Under the pieces are notes generated by a model. The model saw only the letters and a list, made by a program, of their open reading frames with translations, made no database searches and had not been told where the DNA came from. Shown here in pieces: positions 12,209 to 23,972 of a stretch of DNA of 64,000 nucleotides; within the stretch, counting starts at the first letter, position 1, and each line of letters opens with the position of its first letter. Both the position numbers and the translations under genes were made by a program. The stretch comes from Paragyromitra xinjiangensis. Lineage: Eukaryota > Ascomycota > Pezizomycetes > Pezizales > Discinaceae. The DNA is taken from the NCBI GenBank assembly GCA_038503065.1, contig JBCAMK010000013.1:434001-498000 (forward strand), given 5' to 3'.

Positions 12209-13801
12209 ATGGACGGTGGATTGGAGACCAGACTCAGCCAACCAAGTGCCAATGATGATTGGTCTGCCATATTTGTTCATGCTGGTGCAGGTTTCCATTC
12301 AGTCCAAAACGAGCCCAGTCATCTGGAAGCTTGCTCCGCGTTAGTCTGTTGCTTTCCTACCGAGTTACCAATCGTTTGCTAACCAACCATGTTTGTTATT
12401 GATCCAGTGCCTGTAGAGCAGCCATGGTATTTTTGCGTAATGGTGGATCTGCTGTAGATGGCGTTGAGATGGCTCTTAAGAGTCTGGAAGATAATGAAAT
12501 TACCAATTCTGGCTATGGAAGCAACCTATCTCTCGATGGGACGGTGGAATGTGATGCCTCAATCATGGAGGAAACTGGAAGGTCTGGTGCTGTAGGAGCC
12601 GTGGACCGTAAGTTAATAAATCTCCCTCCATACACGGGTAGTTTTATATTTAGCTTGCATCTGCATAATACTTACTTGTCTCTTCAATAGGCTTTAAGAA
12701 TCCTTCGGCCCTCGCCCGACTTGTCCTTGATAATACTCGTCGTCCTATGTCCCTCAAGCGTGTTCCGCCTGTTCTGCTGGTCGGATCAGGCGCACATTCA
12801 TATGCGAAGGAGCATCGATTTCCACTCGTCGACAATGAAGCACTTATCAGCCGTAATGCTCATTCCCGGTGGGTAAAATGGAAACGAGAGCTCGATGCAT
12901 TCAGTAGCCGCCACAAAGACCAAAAAGACTACAAATCATCTAAGAAGGCACCTCGTTCACATGTCACCGGAGTCACTTTGACTGCTGCAGCACTAACTTC
13001 AAAATCAGAACTAGACCACGAATTAGAAAATTCAGGCCAGCACGATGCCCAGGAAGATGTGGTTACAGATACAGTCGGTGCCATTTGTGTGGATCGTTGG
13101 GGAAGAGTCGCAGCTGGAAGCAGTTCTGGTGGCATCGGAATGAAACACCGTGGTCGAGTGGGCCCGGCAGCACTAATTGGTATTGGCACTTGGATAAAAG
13201 TAGAGGACGGGACGGCTGTCGCTGCAACTTGCTCTGGTAAGTTTCATTGGCCCTAACGTGGGTCAATTCCAAACACTCGATATGTTTCTTACCCCACCAC
13301 AGGGACCGGGGAGCAGATGGCACATACCTTAATCGCATCTAAAGCCGTTGAACGCATGTTCTATAGCGATGACGAAGCGGAAGGCTTGAAAACAAGCATC
13401 GAGAAAGATTTCATGGGTTTGTCGCTCATGGCCCGATTCTAAGTCGAGATCACTAACCTGATGATTTCTTCCATCAGGTTCAACCATCGTCCAAGAGTCG
13501 GCCATGTCTTCCGCAGTAGGAATCATGGCTATTAAGCTTGATAAAACGGCTACGGTGAAACGGATATATTTCACGTATGGACACACAACTGATAGCATGG
13601 TATGATTGACGTCATCTTCCACATAAAAAAACAATCTTGATTTCAAAACGCCCCAATTTGTTTTATTGAGACTTTACTAATCTTCATATGTAGGCCATGG
13701 CTCACATGACGTCTGCCATGATTGACCCAGAAACTGTCATGTCCCGGAATGCCCGGAACCCTAAGACCTGTCTCGGGGGAAAGCTTGTCAGACTTCCCTA
13801 A
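12209..13801 (+). CDS. Threonine aspartase (taspase 1-like, Ntn-hydrolase)
   Basis: Member of the type-2 asparaginase/taspase family: a zymogen that cleaves itself before a catalytic threonine. Exons 12209-12339, 12408-12607, 12691-13236, 13303-13416, 13478-13599, 13694-13801, all in phase, give 406 residues. Landmarks are [12 protein letters not shown] (about 21-32), [18 protein letters not shown], the [19 protein letters not shown] block, and the autocleavage site in [14 protein letters not shown] with T238 as predicted nucleophile. [21 protein letters not shown] and the GTGEQM segment follow. Taspases differ from plain asparaginases by the longer linker before the catalytic Thr. Here that linker (about 165-235) is long, lysine-rich then acidic, as expected. 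In animals taspase 1 cleaves MLL and TFIIA; the fungal substrate is unknown. Its 3' end converges with TFB4, 308 bp apart. Confidence 0.92.
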
Positions 13802-14109
13802 ACCGAAGTGATACCAACAAGGAAAAGAAAAAAAAATGCCAGCAGCCCCTAATAAACTAAGCAAGAAATGATACAGTAAGTACGACTCTCGTCGCGCCGG
13901 AAAAAAGGAAAGTTCTAAAAGTGTAGGGCTACTAAGAAAATAGGAAACAAAAACGATAACACAAACAGCCTCGCCAAGAGCATTATTGCTCTCATTCTAG
14001 CGCCCAATTATCAACTTCTTTTTCTATTGTGGACCTGTATAACATCCCCCTAGAATACACCTTATCGATGATCCTACCGTTCTTTTCGAGAGGATGATTG
14101 CGGTGCATG

Positions 14110-15863
14110 TTATATAGCGGGCGTCCCTGGAGTACTGGCTGGGGCAGAAACGTCGTTGGAAAAAGACGCTGTTTTTGGTTGTTTTGGTCTCCTGTTCTTT
14201 TTTTTCTTAGCAAGTACGACGGCGGGCCGTCCACCAAAGTTGCCGAGAGCAGAGACATCGAGTTTTGTGCCGCAAGTAGTGCACAGAGCTCCTTCGGGTG
14301 GAGAACAGAAGACTACAAGTCGCCGAAAGCAACAGCGAGGACAACGTCAGTAATCAGTTTTATTTTCTTCATGCCAAACTTTTGTGCTTTAAACCACAGG
14401 CGGGAATAAATAAAAATTGACACAAATGCGTTTCACGCTTTTATTATTTCGTATCGTACGGTGCTTCATTATCTTCTCTAAACACTCCAGACTCTGCCCA
14501 CCTCTTTTCATCAATTATCGGGGTCGGGCGCACACCGTTAAACCACCAGTCAATAAGAAGCGTAGTATAGGTGTTGATATCTTCTGTTGAGCTCTCCCAA
14601 GACTCAAGGAAATCTCCGTCTTGTTCGAGGGACTCTAGCTCTTCTTGTTTTTCTTTCCCTTTGCCCTCCACTTGCCTCTCTAATGCCCGAAAATAGTATC
14701 TATGTCGCTGCATAATGGCCGTTTCAGGCTTGAGAAAAGAAGAAATTGGGAACTGACTTGATAAACAGATACTGCAGACAAACCCAATGTCCACGATACG
14801 CTTATGACAGAAGCAAGCTGCGCGGAAGTCGACGCTAATCTGAGTAGGTGGGACTAGGTGACGACGTGTTGAGTTATCTGGAATGAAACACATCTGTGAA
14901 AGTTCCAGGATGGAGCCACTGCATTAGTTTACCAGTATGTCTTGAGATTTCGGGTGTCAGACCATCAAATACTGTAAAAGACTTTCAGGATGCTTAAGCT
15001 GCATGTAGATACCCCGAGTGGCATCGGAAGCTTGTTGAAGAAAGACTGTTTCACCAGCAATTTTACAGATGTCGATAGGAATTTTCTAAACAATCCGTTA
15101 GTAAAATAAATATTATGGAATCTAGATTTCATAAGTGAATCCCCTACCTTCCTTTGTGCAGCAAAGATTGAATTCATCATCGACACGTACTGGGTGGATA
15201 AGTCTCCGGAAACTGATAATACCAAAATCCGTGCATTCATACTCATCACATCTATATCCCTAACCCCATTCGCCATCCTACCACCACCCGCAGACCCCCC
15301 AGACACAGAATCCTCAGAAGCCAAGCACAACCGATTGATATATGCCAATGCCAGCGACAATGCCCCCGCCATCATGGTCTCGTTTGTCCCCGCCAACATA
15401 TCTGGTGTAGTAAAATCAATCAACCGACGGAATGAAGCTTGTACTTCATCTTCAACTATACGAAACTGGCGATACTTATTGGCATCGCGCTGTGGGTCAT
15501 TGATAGAATTGAGGGCGGATTTATCTGCGGTAGACGTCTCGAAAGAGCTTGTGGAGACGGGGTGTGTGCTAGGATAAAGAAAAACTGCTTCTTTGGTGTG
15601 AGATGCAATTACAGCGACGCGGTTGGCGTGAGAAAAGGCGAGATGGGCGTTGAGGAAGATAAGGACGCTTGCCACAGCATTGGGGAGAGGGAGTGTGGGG
15701 TGAAGTTTGGACCAGGCGAAAGGATTCGTGTCGAGGATTAGGACAAGGAGAGAAGGCTTATCATCTGTGATCCGGTTTGTCAGTACTTGAAGCTCAATAG
15801 AATTTTATGAGCACTACCTTCAGGCCCCTGGGTATAATGAGCACTCGCATCGAACCCATCCAT
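14110..15863 (-). CDS. TFB4: TFIIH core subunit Tfb4 (p34)
   Basis: Subunit of the TFIIH core, which opens DNA in transcription initiation and nucleotide excision repair. Exons 15863-15818, 15764-15148, 15085-14963, 14893-14758, 14312-14110 join in phase to 374 residues. The vWA-like domain begins SLLVLILDTNPFAW (about 18-31). The zinc region has ACFCHKRIVDIGFVCSICLS and then IFCSPPEGALCTTCGTK, followed by the conserved LGNFGGRPAVVLAKKKKN basic tail. The donor after exon 3 (GTCTGA) is weak, but family conservation (LLQYLM|MCFIPD) supports it. The last intron is 445 nt, far longer than the other three (53-69 nt). It carries an in-frame open extension of exon 4 ending at 14444, with AATAAA immediately after; see findings. 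Convergent with the taspase-like gene. Confidence 0.95.
14440..14757 (-). other. Coding-capable stretch inside the last TFB4 intron, with poly(A) signal
   Basis: Exon 4 of TFB4 reads on without a stop past its GTCAGT donor for 104 more codons to the TAA at 14446-14444. AATAAA lies at 14445-14440. The extension contains a methionine (MQRHRYYFRALERQ), a Lys/Glu-rich helix-like part, and ends LLIDWWFNGVRPTPIIDE plus about 20 residues. I do not recognise it. It could be an alternative C-terminus made by intronic polyadenylation (it would lose the final CTTCG zinc ligands), a small nested gene on the same strand, or chance. Confidence 0.35.
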
Positions 15864-17786
15864 TTTCTAGCGAAAATCAGACGACAGCAACGTGATGACG
15901 AGCGAATAGTTGGAACTCCCACACTCCGTCCGTGACTGACGTTGAAAGAAAGGTACAAAGAGCAAGCTGTGGGTGAAATTAAAGCAAAGCCACCGAGGCT
16001 CGAGGTTCAAACCCGTGCTTGGCGCTCGCAGATTCGCCGCCAACTTCGCAATAGCGGCTCTGCTATTCAGCGCAAGCAGAACCTGGTGTCGCATCCTCGA
16101 ATATTGAGACAACTGACAACTCATATCAATGCACTCCTAGAAAAAACGGTGGTGACCCTTCATCAGTTCCAATAAACGTAACAACTGTCATAAAAATATC
16201 AGACGCTTATCAGCCCACTGGACCATTTCTGAAGCCCCTCTAATAGCCGAAACGTATTACGGAAACTCGCAGATGTGAACGATCATTATGCCATCACATT
16301 TACATCCCCATCGAGTATGCACCGCCTTTGAAGATAATTTCAAAAGACTTATCATTATTGACATAGAGTCAGCGATTAGGCAACTCTATGCAAGCTTACA
16401 CCAGAGGAAATCAAAAAATTACAAATATTGAAAATAACCATTACTAGACAAGGTATGTAAAGATTATGCAAGAATTTATCCGTTTCCAGAGTTTTGAAGA
16501 GTGCCAGTACTGCAGTAAGCTACTTTTCATTAATGCCCCCCCCCCCCTAGGCCATGGTAACAAACTATTGAGATATATAACATGTAAGAACTAGGATTTG
16601 CGTCTACAGATGGAACTCTTAACTACGGCCACTATGAATGAGGCATGGAATGGTTCCGCGTGCCAGCACCCCCGAGCGGCTTACCAATTGCGAGAGCTTC
16701 CTTCGCATTCAACATGTGAAGGGGAAATAGAACTACCTAAAACCCCAACCTTCGTTTCATACACTTATCAGTGAGTAATTATCGAGTGCGGTGAGAGCAC
16801 CGTCGGATCCGGCGTAAGCTCAGGTAGCGCATTGGTGGCACGAGCTAAAGCTTAGAGTCATGGAACTAAAATTCCGCCGGTAAGCTTATGATTTCTGCGT
16901 TATTTCTGTAAATAGGGTAAATCAACGCTAGTTCCCACAAAGAAATCTGATTGGCATTCCTTTTGTAAGAAAGTGGCTGTTTAAACACGAGTATGATACT
17001 TCACCCTAGACTTAAAAACACTCTGTATCTTTCTGGCCAAGAAGCGATTGGTATTCCTCGCTTGCTATGTCTACGTGGCGACTTCCCCTGTTTTGGCGTT
17101 TCCAATTGCTTCAAATGTCGATCCGAGTAGCCGGGTTGCCATCATGAGATATCACTCGAATTCAACTCCGCCAATGTCGCTAGTTTCAACGCTAGACACT
17201 AGCTAAACGTATTACTTTGGTATTTTTAAGCTCTTGAGAATGAGAATACGCGAGGTAAGGATATCCCTCATTGTAGGGATATGAACGCTTTTTCAACAAA
17301 GTCTAAATATCACTAAAAATAGTAATGAGCGACATCTCGTTAAGTAGCGTGTCTCCAATCCCCACAATGCATGAACACGCCATCCAGATAACATCGGATG
17401 AACTACGAATTGAATAGAAAGGTTGGAGGACCAAACATTGAAGCCAACGTTGCCCCTCGATTTTTATTGGTCTGGCAAAGATGCACAATATCAACACACA
17501 AACAAACTTGATTGGGAAAATGTTAGGAAGTCTGCCTAGGAATAAGAGAAAAACAATGCAATGATATATTTCAGATCCGGTCGCATTTAATCAATCCCAT
17601 TTCCCCAGAAGAAAAACATACAAAAGTACATTAAGAAATTAGATAAAAATCCCACAAGAATTGAAGAGGAAGATTATTGCTCATGCCGTTCAACTACAGA
17701 CCACACCAGTTTTATTTATCCACCGTAACCATCATACTCCCTTCATTACAGCGCCCTAGTACTCCACTACAAGCCGACAGGATAAC
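15864..17786. other. Gene-poor AT-rich stretch
   Basis: The first ~200 bp are the TFB4 promoter. From about 16,180 the sequence is AT-rich, with a poly-C run near 16,540 and no frame over 65 codons with splice support. It may be decayed repeat DNA, but no terminal repeats, target duplications or transposase fragments are visible. The 3' flank of the next gene begins near 17,700. Confidence 0.45.
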
Positions 17787-18517
17787 TTAAAACCCAACCA
17801 TAGCGACACCAAAGGCCATGCCCGCGACTAAGAGACCCATTCCATAAATGCTACCGGCCTCAATTAGTCTAGTGGCACCTGAAGGGTTGGAGTTTCCTGT
17901 AGCTGTGGCACCCCCAGTTACAGCGAATCCGTTTGAGTCTACGTTGGAACCACCACTACCAGCTGATGTAGCGCTAGTCTTGCTCGATGAAGTCGAGGTG
18001 GAAGTGACGTTTACTCGTGTGGGGTTGCTAGCACCACAGTGTTTGTTCGCTGTGCAGGCAGATTGGCAGGTAGAGTCACCGTTACAGTCATCGACACAAC
18101 CTTGAACGGAAAGACTACACAGGAAGTACGGGATTGTTTGAGAGTACCTAAAAAGCGTGAGACTCTTTTTCTGGGAGAAATCGAATTTGTGGGGACTACT
18201 TACTCTGTCACGTTGGGTCCAATACCATTGGAGCATAGGCATGAATAGTAGAGGTTGTCTGGGTAACACTCGTTTGCTGCAACCCCCAAGTTCTGATTCT
18301 GGCACAAAAGTTTGCACGAAGTGACCTGGTCGTTACACCACGAATCTCTAACGTTGATATCACTATTGATAGATATTCGTTAGCATAATAACTCCTGGTA
18401 AAAACCGTGTTCGGGCACCCACATAGCAGTAACATTAGGATTAGTGTAGGTTTGAGCGAAGGCAGCAGACAGAAGAGTGCTTGAAGCCACAAGGGCAGAA
18501 AGGAAGAAAGACTGCAT
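17787..18517 (-). CDS. Secreted cysteine-rich GPI-anchored surface protein (DUF7707-like)
   Basis: Exons 18517-18423, 18362-18204, 18147-17787 give 204 residues. The N-terminus MQSFFLSALVASSTLLSAAFA is a signal peptide, with cleavage expected near residues 21-22. A cysteine-rich domain follows: DSWCNDQVTSCKLLCQN, then CYPDNLYYSCLCSNGIGPN, IPYFLCSLSVQGCVDDCNG, and CQSACTANKHCGASNPTRVN. This Cys order and the 'YSCxCSNG ... CNGDxxCQxAC' signature match the fungal domain family I know as DUF7707. A Ser/Thr-rich stalk comes next. The hydrophobic end, from about GSIYGMGLLVAGMAFGV to the last residue, is a GPI-attachment signal. Likely a plasma-membrane or cell-wall protein; molecular function unknown. 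Divergent from the PX-protein gene. Confidence 0.88.
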
Positions 18518-19307
18518 CTTGAATGCTAATTAAGGGGTAAACTACACTGGGCTGAATGGGGAAGAGTCAGCAAGAATCTTGTTTGTTTACTCGTTTGTTG
18601 ACGAAAGTTATTTGTAAAGAGGGAAGAGTACTCACAGATTAAGTGTTACAAGGACTCGACAAACAGCGACAAACGAATGTGCAGTGGAAGGTAGCAGCGA
18701 GTGAAGTTGGGCAAGGGAGGGAAAGGAAGATGAGGATGGAGGATGGGAGAGGATATAAAAGCAGAAAAACGATCGACCAAAACAACGAGTGACAATTAGG
18801 CGGCGGGTTGGGGAGGCAGGGGAGAAAAGGGAAAGGAGCAGTAACGAGCCCTTTATTGGAGAGAGAAAAGAACCGCGGACGCTGGAGAATCGCCAAGGGG
18901 CCCCTGGTTTCTTCCCGCTTGGTCTCTGTTCCCTCCAATCAACAATACCCCTGTCAACGGCCGAAACGCACTGCTTCCAGTTAGCTTAGCTTGTCTGCTT
19001 CTGCACCCAACGGCTCCCTGTGAATTGCATCTCGCGGCTCTCGCTGAATACCGGAGCCCGATTGGCCAGGTTTATTTTTATCAATGCTTTTGGGCTTCCC
19101 CGGATGTCAAGATCCGAGCTTTCGAACTTTTCCAAGCACCTTTTTCCCTATCTGCGAGTTGTCTTGTGAGCTTTTTTTTTGCATGGTGACTAGCGAAGGA
19201 GAAAAAAATCATTGCTCTTTCATATAGCTTATTTTTCGAGTAAATATTCCAATATATATACAATTTCAGGAACCTGCGTGTTGATTCATTACGTACGTAC
19301 CCACACC
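18518..19307. other. Divergent promoter region
   Basis: Shared upstream region of the GPI-protein gene (-) and the PX-protein gene (+). It holds C/T-rich tracts on the minus strand (about 18,640-18,800), but no gene. Confidence 0.55.
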
Positions 19308-20208
19308 ATGCAGATGCCATTATTAGGGGCGTCCCACCACGATAACTCTTTGCCGTCACAACATGTTACGGAAGCAACGACGATGGTAAAAATGAACGAC
19401 CCAAAGCTACGTTCTGGGATGGTAGGCGTCAGCGGTCAGCAGCGTTTAAACGATGACGATGGAACATTCAACCCACTCACCATAAAACTCATCGACCACA
19501 CGATTATCCCAAGCGAGAATAGCCCAGGAATATGGGCGAGGAGCGCAAAGGTGGTGGACTATGTGATTGTTTCTGGAAGTAGGACGAGGGCAGGAGCCTA
19601 TGTGGCCTGGAACTGCTCGATCGAGACCTTTGAGGTTGGTTAGCATTTATTTGATTTTACCAGTGGTTGAGGTTGAAATTATTTGGGGCTCATGCTCATG
19701 TGTGGTTGTCGTCATACGCAGGGAGCTCAGTTCATCGTTCGGAAAAGGTCCGCCATCACAGATCTTGCCATGCTGCTATTCTTATCGGGGATTTCGATTT
19801 CTGACTAGGGAGAACAGATATTCGGAATTCGATGAACTACGGGAAAGGTTGATAGAGACATTCCCAAGATCGCGCGTATCGATACCAGCTCTGCCGCCAA
19901 AAAGTGTTGTTTGTACGTGTTTCACATCCCCTGCTCTGGTTGACTCCCGGAGAATTTAGATCTCTGGCTGGAACGTGGGCAGAAACATGCTAAAATCTTC
20001 GACCAGCCAAATTTCGCCCGAAGTTTCTCGAGACCCGCCGTCAAGGTCTATCGTATTTTCTTTCGTAAGTTCATCCTGTCTTCCACATGTTGCAGGCACA
20101 GGCACAGGAATACTGATTTTTGATTGGGTTATATCAAGGTGTATCCTTTTAAATCCTGAGTTTGCAGGTTCACCGCTTGTTAGGGAGTTTTTGCTGCGGG
20201 TTGATTAA
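19308..20208 (+). CDS. PX-domain protein, Ypt35-like endosomal phosphoinositide binder
   Basis: Small PX (phox homology) protein of the Ypt35 type, which binds PI3P and sits on endosomes/vacuole. Exons 19308-19634, 19722-19747, 19809-19912, 20007-20064, 20139-20208 give 194 residues. PX signs are the beta strands LTIKLIDHTIIPSEN and YVAWNCSIETFE, the basic strand FIVRKRENRYSEFDELRERL (the R-Y-SEF phosphoinositide motif), the proline loop SIPALPPKS, then FRPKFLETRRQGLSYFL and ILLNPEFAGSPLVREFL. Exon 2 is only 26 nt, but omitting it breaks the PX fold and the frame. The start could also be the Met at 19314 or 19381, so the N-terminus is less sure. Confidence 0.88.
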
Positions 20209-20788
20209 TGCATATTTTAGAGCGTTGATTTCGTTCCTTTTCTTTTTCTAATTCTACAGAAACATTTGTACACAGTTTTTCTTTCTTTCAGTCACCATCA
20301 TGATTGGCATGCGATCTGGGAGGGGGTTCAGGATAGATTTTTTGAGATTTTGCTTGGGAATCAGGCGGGACATGGAGGAGACTGGGTACTGGGTAATACA
20401 TAATGAATTGAGGCATCACAAATTGCCTAGAATCGCATTCGCGAAACGAAGACCGAGAATGCACTCTAGCGAACTCCGCCTTGCAGCACAATATCGATCT
20501 GCAAGTGAGCCTAGATGCTGATGCGCCTACACCCAGACCGTGTTATCGAGTTTGGTAGGGTGTCCCGCGCTGCTTGGTTGCGGTGCAGTGTGAGGAAAGG
20601 AGACCCCTCCGCGCGAAACTCTGAAAACCCGAAACCTTTGTTGTAGGCTGTCATTGTATTTTGCCCGCGACCAGACGACGCCGACCCGACGACAGTCCGA
20701 TTGCATTCTACGAGATTTTTAAACTTTTTTTTTTGCCCGTCACGCACCCACGGCCCGTAGCAGTGAAGAATGAAAGAGACTTTACACC
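20209..20788. other. Intergenic
   Basis: 3' flank of the PX gene and promoter of SAS4. A 73-codon frame at 20300-20521 has no support. Confidence 0.5.
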
Positions 20789-22503
20789 ATGAAACGAAAG
20801 GTCCCCCATATAATCCTGCGCTTCAGCAAACACAGTCCTCCTGCTTCAGCTGCTCCGTCTGAATTTTCTTCTACAAAGTTCACGTCGACTTCTGCCTTTG
20901 CGACCATGACCAAGACTGTGACCGAGTCATCCGCTGCTCTGGCGAATCCCAGGGCGCGAGAATCCTCCGAGAACGAAGGCGCTGGAGCGCGAAACGACAA
21001 ACGCAATAGGAGCGTTCAAAATAAGTACAACGGACGCAATAATTCTGCTCATCATTCTGGTTCTTCTCTGCCTACACCATCCCCGACCCTCCCTGTCGCT
21101 TCCTCAGCGTCGCAATTGATTGGGAAGAGAAAACGTCTGGTCCCAAAAAGCATCGGCGGTGGAAAAGGGGATCTGCAACCTCCGCAGAAGAAAGCTCGGA
21201 GGTCAACAGCTTCAAAGCAACCTGTAATTCAAACAACAACACCAACGCCTATTGGCACAGGAAAGAAAGAAGGTGATAAAAGGGTAACTAGGAGTCAAGA
21301 CACTCAACAAAGGAGTGACTTGGCTGAATGGTTTGAAGATAGGGAAGACGACGACGGTAAATATAAATTTCGGTTTTTATATAACAGTAACTGTGTTATC
21401 GCAGAAGCTAATGGCAAATTTACGTAGATTTTGTTGATGTCGATTTTCAGATGACAATCACACATCAAGATACTTCCCCAGTACACACACGGGGCACCGG
21501 CAAAACTAGGCCTAACGGTCTGTCAAACGGTAGCATTTCTAATGGAACTGTTGATGTAAATGGCAGCGAAAAGGTTCATTCTTCAGAAGCCATTGTTTCG
21601 GAACCTCCCAAAATTGATCCCCTAAACCTTGCTGTTTCAGCGGGCAATGTCTTCGTGCGGACAGTTGATCTCGAGTCAGAAGCTCGATCCAATCATTCTC
21701 GCCTTACAAGGTTTGCCACAGACCCACTAGCGGACGATCTTTATATCAAGCCACATCGTGGGATGGGGAGAGAGGAAAAGCGACTTCGTAATGTCGAACG
21801 TGATAAAGCAGCTTATGATAAGCAGAGATATGAAGAGAGGCTAGAGAAACTTCGGGGGACGGACTGGATAAAAACGTTTAACCTTGGTGGGGCTGCCGTG
21901 AAACTTGGTAGTGGCGAAATGGAGAAAAGGAGAAAGGTGGTTATAAAATGGCACGAGTCTTTGTTGGAGAAATTCAAAGCATGGAAGGAGGAGGAGCGGA
22001 GGCAAAAGGCTGCGAAAGGAGGAAGATTGAGCAGAAGTATCACGAATAGTCAAGACAGAGATACAGTGGAGTTCGACGATCCTAATGGGCAAGCTCGTAA
22101 TGAGGACGACGATGGGCGGGCCGAAGAAGACGAGGAAGAGGAAGAAGAAGAGGAAGAGGAAGAAGATATCTATGCGATCGTGGACGATTCTGATGATGCA
22201 GGTGATAACTCTTACCGCTCAAAACAACATCGTCACACTTCGAAATGGTCGACAGGAGCTCATAGAACTTCCTATGCCGAGAGTCTAAAGAAGAAACAAC
22301 CGGAGCTTAAGCCCTTCACATCGTTCTATAACAAGCCGCACATGCGCCTGGCTGCGATTAGCACTGGCCGGAAGAGTTCGCGGAATTTGACGGCTTTTGG
22401 GGAGCCTCTCCCAGAGATCGAGGAGAAGGAGTTTTTGCTACCGGATGAATTTTTCCAACAAACAGCAAGGCATATGAGAGCCCGTAGGCGGGTATCTAAG
22501 TGA
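20789..22503 (+). CDS. SAS4: SAS-complex subunit 4-like chromatin protein
   Basis: Homologue of Sas4 ('something about silencing' 4), partner of the MYST acetyltransferase in the SAS complex that acetylates H4K16. Exons 20789-21356 and 21428-22503 give 547 residues. The N-terminal third is basic and Ser-rich with nuclear-localisation-like patches (KRKRLVPKS, PQKKARR). The conserved SAS4 domain is about residues 285-375: charged GREEKRLRNVERDKAAYDKQ, GTDWIKTFNL, and EKRRKVVIKWHESLLEKFKAW. A poly-Glu run (about 420-440) follows. Acceptor choice is uncertain: TACGTAG at 21427 is used here; CATCAAG at 21470 is also in phase and would remove 14 residues. First of three co-oriented chromatin/transcription genes. 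Confidence 0.85.
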
Positions 22504-23972
22504 TGCTTTTTGTTGGGTAGGGCGACTAAAGTATATAATATGTCATCTGGTGCTTTTCTCTTATTTTTTTCGGTTTTTTCTCATTTTTTCTTTTATTTTT
22601 CGGGAAGGTGTATTATGGGTTTTTGCTTTGGTTTTATCTCCTGTTATTTGTTTTTTTCTTTCCATCTGGGGTTTTCTGCTTTCATCAATTTCTCTTGGGA
22701 ACTTTGCTGGGTATCTTTCCCGTCCTCATTTTTCTTTGTATTTTTTTCCCTAGGAGCTTTGCGGGTTGGGTTTTCGTTTCCATTTGTTATGTTCATTTTT
22801 TTTGTGGTTCTTCCCTGGTTTCTACATTCGCGGTGGGATTGTATGGCATGGCTAAATCATGACCATACGATGTATTTTTATTTGGCCTCTGTGCCTTCTG
22901 CACCTCCATAGCGTGATACTGTACATGTACTACACTCTGTAAGATCATTAGGAAAAAGGAAGGGAAGGATTAATTGATATGGAGCCTCCGGAGTGTTTTT
23001 TTTGAAGAGAGATATGTACGTTTACTGGTGGTGGCTTCTCAGCTCTTCTCGTCTCCAAGTTTGAGGAAATTTTCGGCAGCGGCAGGTCCAGAGGGCGAGA
23101 GATCTTTTTTTTTTCACGTGAGGTCTCGAGAACGTGTGCGTATTGGTTAAAACTTGCAGTAGCATCACCGGCGCATCTTGCAGAGTTTGATGCCGGCCCA
23201 GATGGCCCTGGTGGTTGCTGTGTGCCAAGGCTATATACGCCACATGCGGCTTGTGTGGGACGCTAGTCGACTTCACGTCTCGACGCTGGTGCCCCATAGA
23301 TAATGACGCTCAACCATCGCTGACACCAACACCAGCCGCCGTCAGTCAGTCAGGCAGTCACAGAGCCGGTCTTCCATTCACTGAATTACACTGCACCTGA
23401 CACGTTTACGTCTTCTGCCGCTTGCCTCCATCTTGCTTGTTTGCCCCCCTTTCTCCCGCCGCGTCGTTCGTGCCATCACCACCGAGGACTCGACCAGTGT
23501 TTCCGGACGTGATTGCCCAGCGCATCAACGACTTCAGCAGCGGGCGACAAGAATAACAACAGTGATAACATCAGCAGACGTGCGCGAAGGTTACTAGGCG
23601 AGCTTCTCGTTTCTTCAACGAGCTTGAGGGGAAAGGGGTGTTCGTTGGACAACGGCAAGAGGATCAGGGTTTGGAATTCGCAGGTGGAGCTTGCAGGATC
23701 CGAAGAAAGGAAATTTTTGAGGGAGGAGGCTCTTGCCATTTTTGAGCAAGAATCCTTTTCCTTTTTCTTTTTGGGGAGAGGAGTCGCCAGAAGAGGATGA
23801 AGGCTGTGTTCTTGCTGGCATAGAAGGGACGACTCAAAAACGCCGATTTTTTTCACTACGTTTTTTGCGTGTCTCGCTCGCACAACTTCACCAAACCCAT
23901 TTCCTACTGCATTTACTTTCGTTTCTATAATACCTACGAGCTTTTCTCCTTTTCATCAACCCGTTCAACAAA
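22504..23972. other. Intergenic with strongly T-rich 3' flank
   Basis: Downstream of the SAS4 stop, 22,550-22,810 is extremely T-rich on the plus strand and gives a chance 133-codon Phe/Ser frame. From 23,300 to 23,970 lies the TAF2 promoter/leader with C/T-rich patches. No gene. Confidence 0.55.

Noticed and set aside
22510..22911. 133-codon plus-strand frame, Phe/Ser-rich, looks like a membrane protein
   Set aside because: It is produced by the T-rich 3' flank of SAS4; overlapping frames in all phases look equally hydrophobic.
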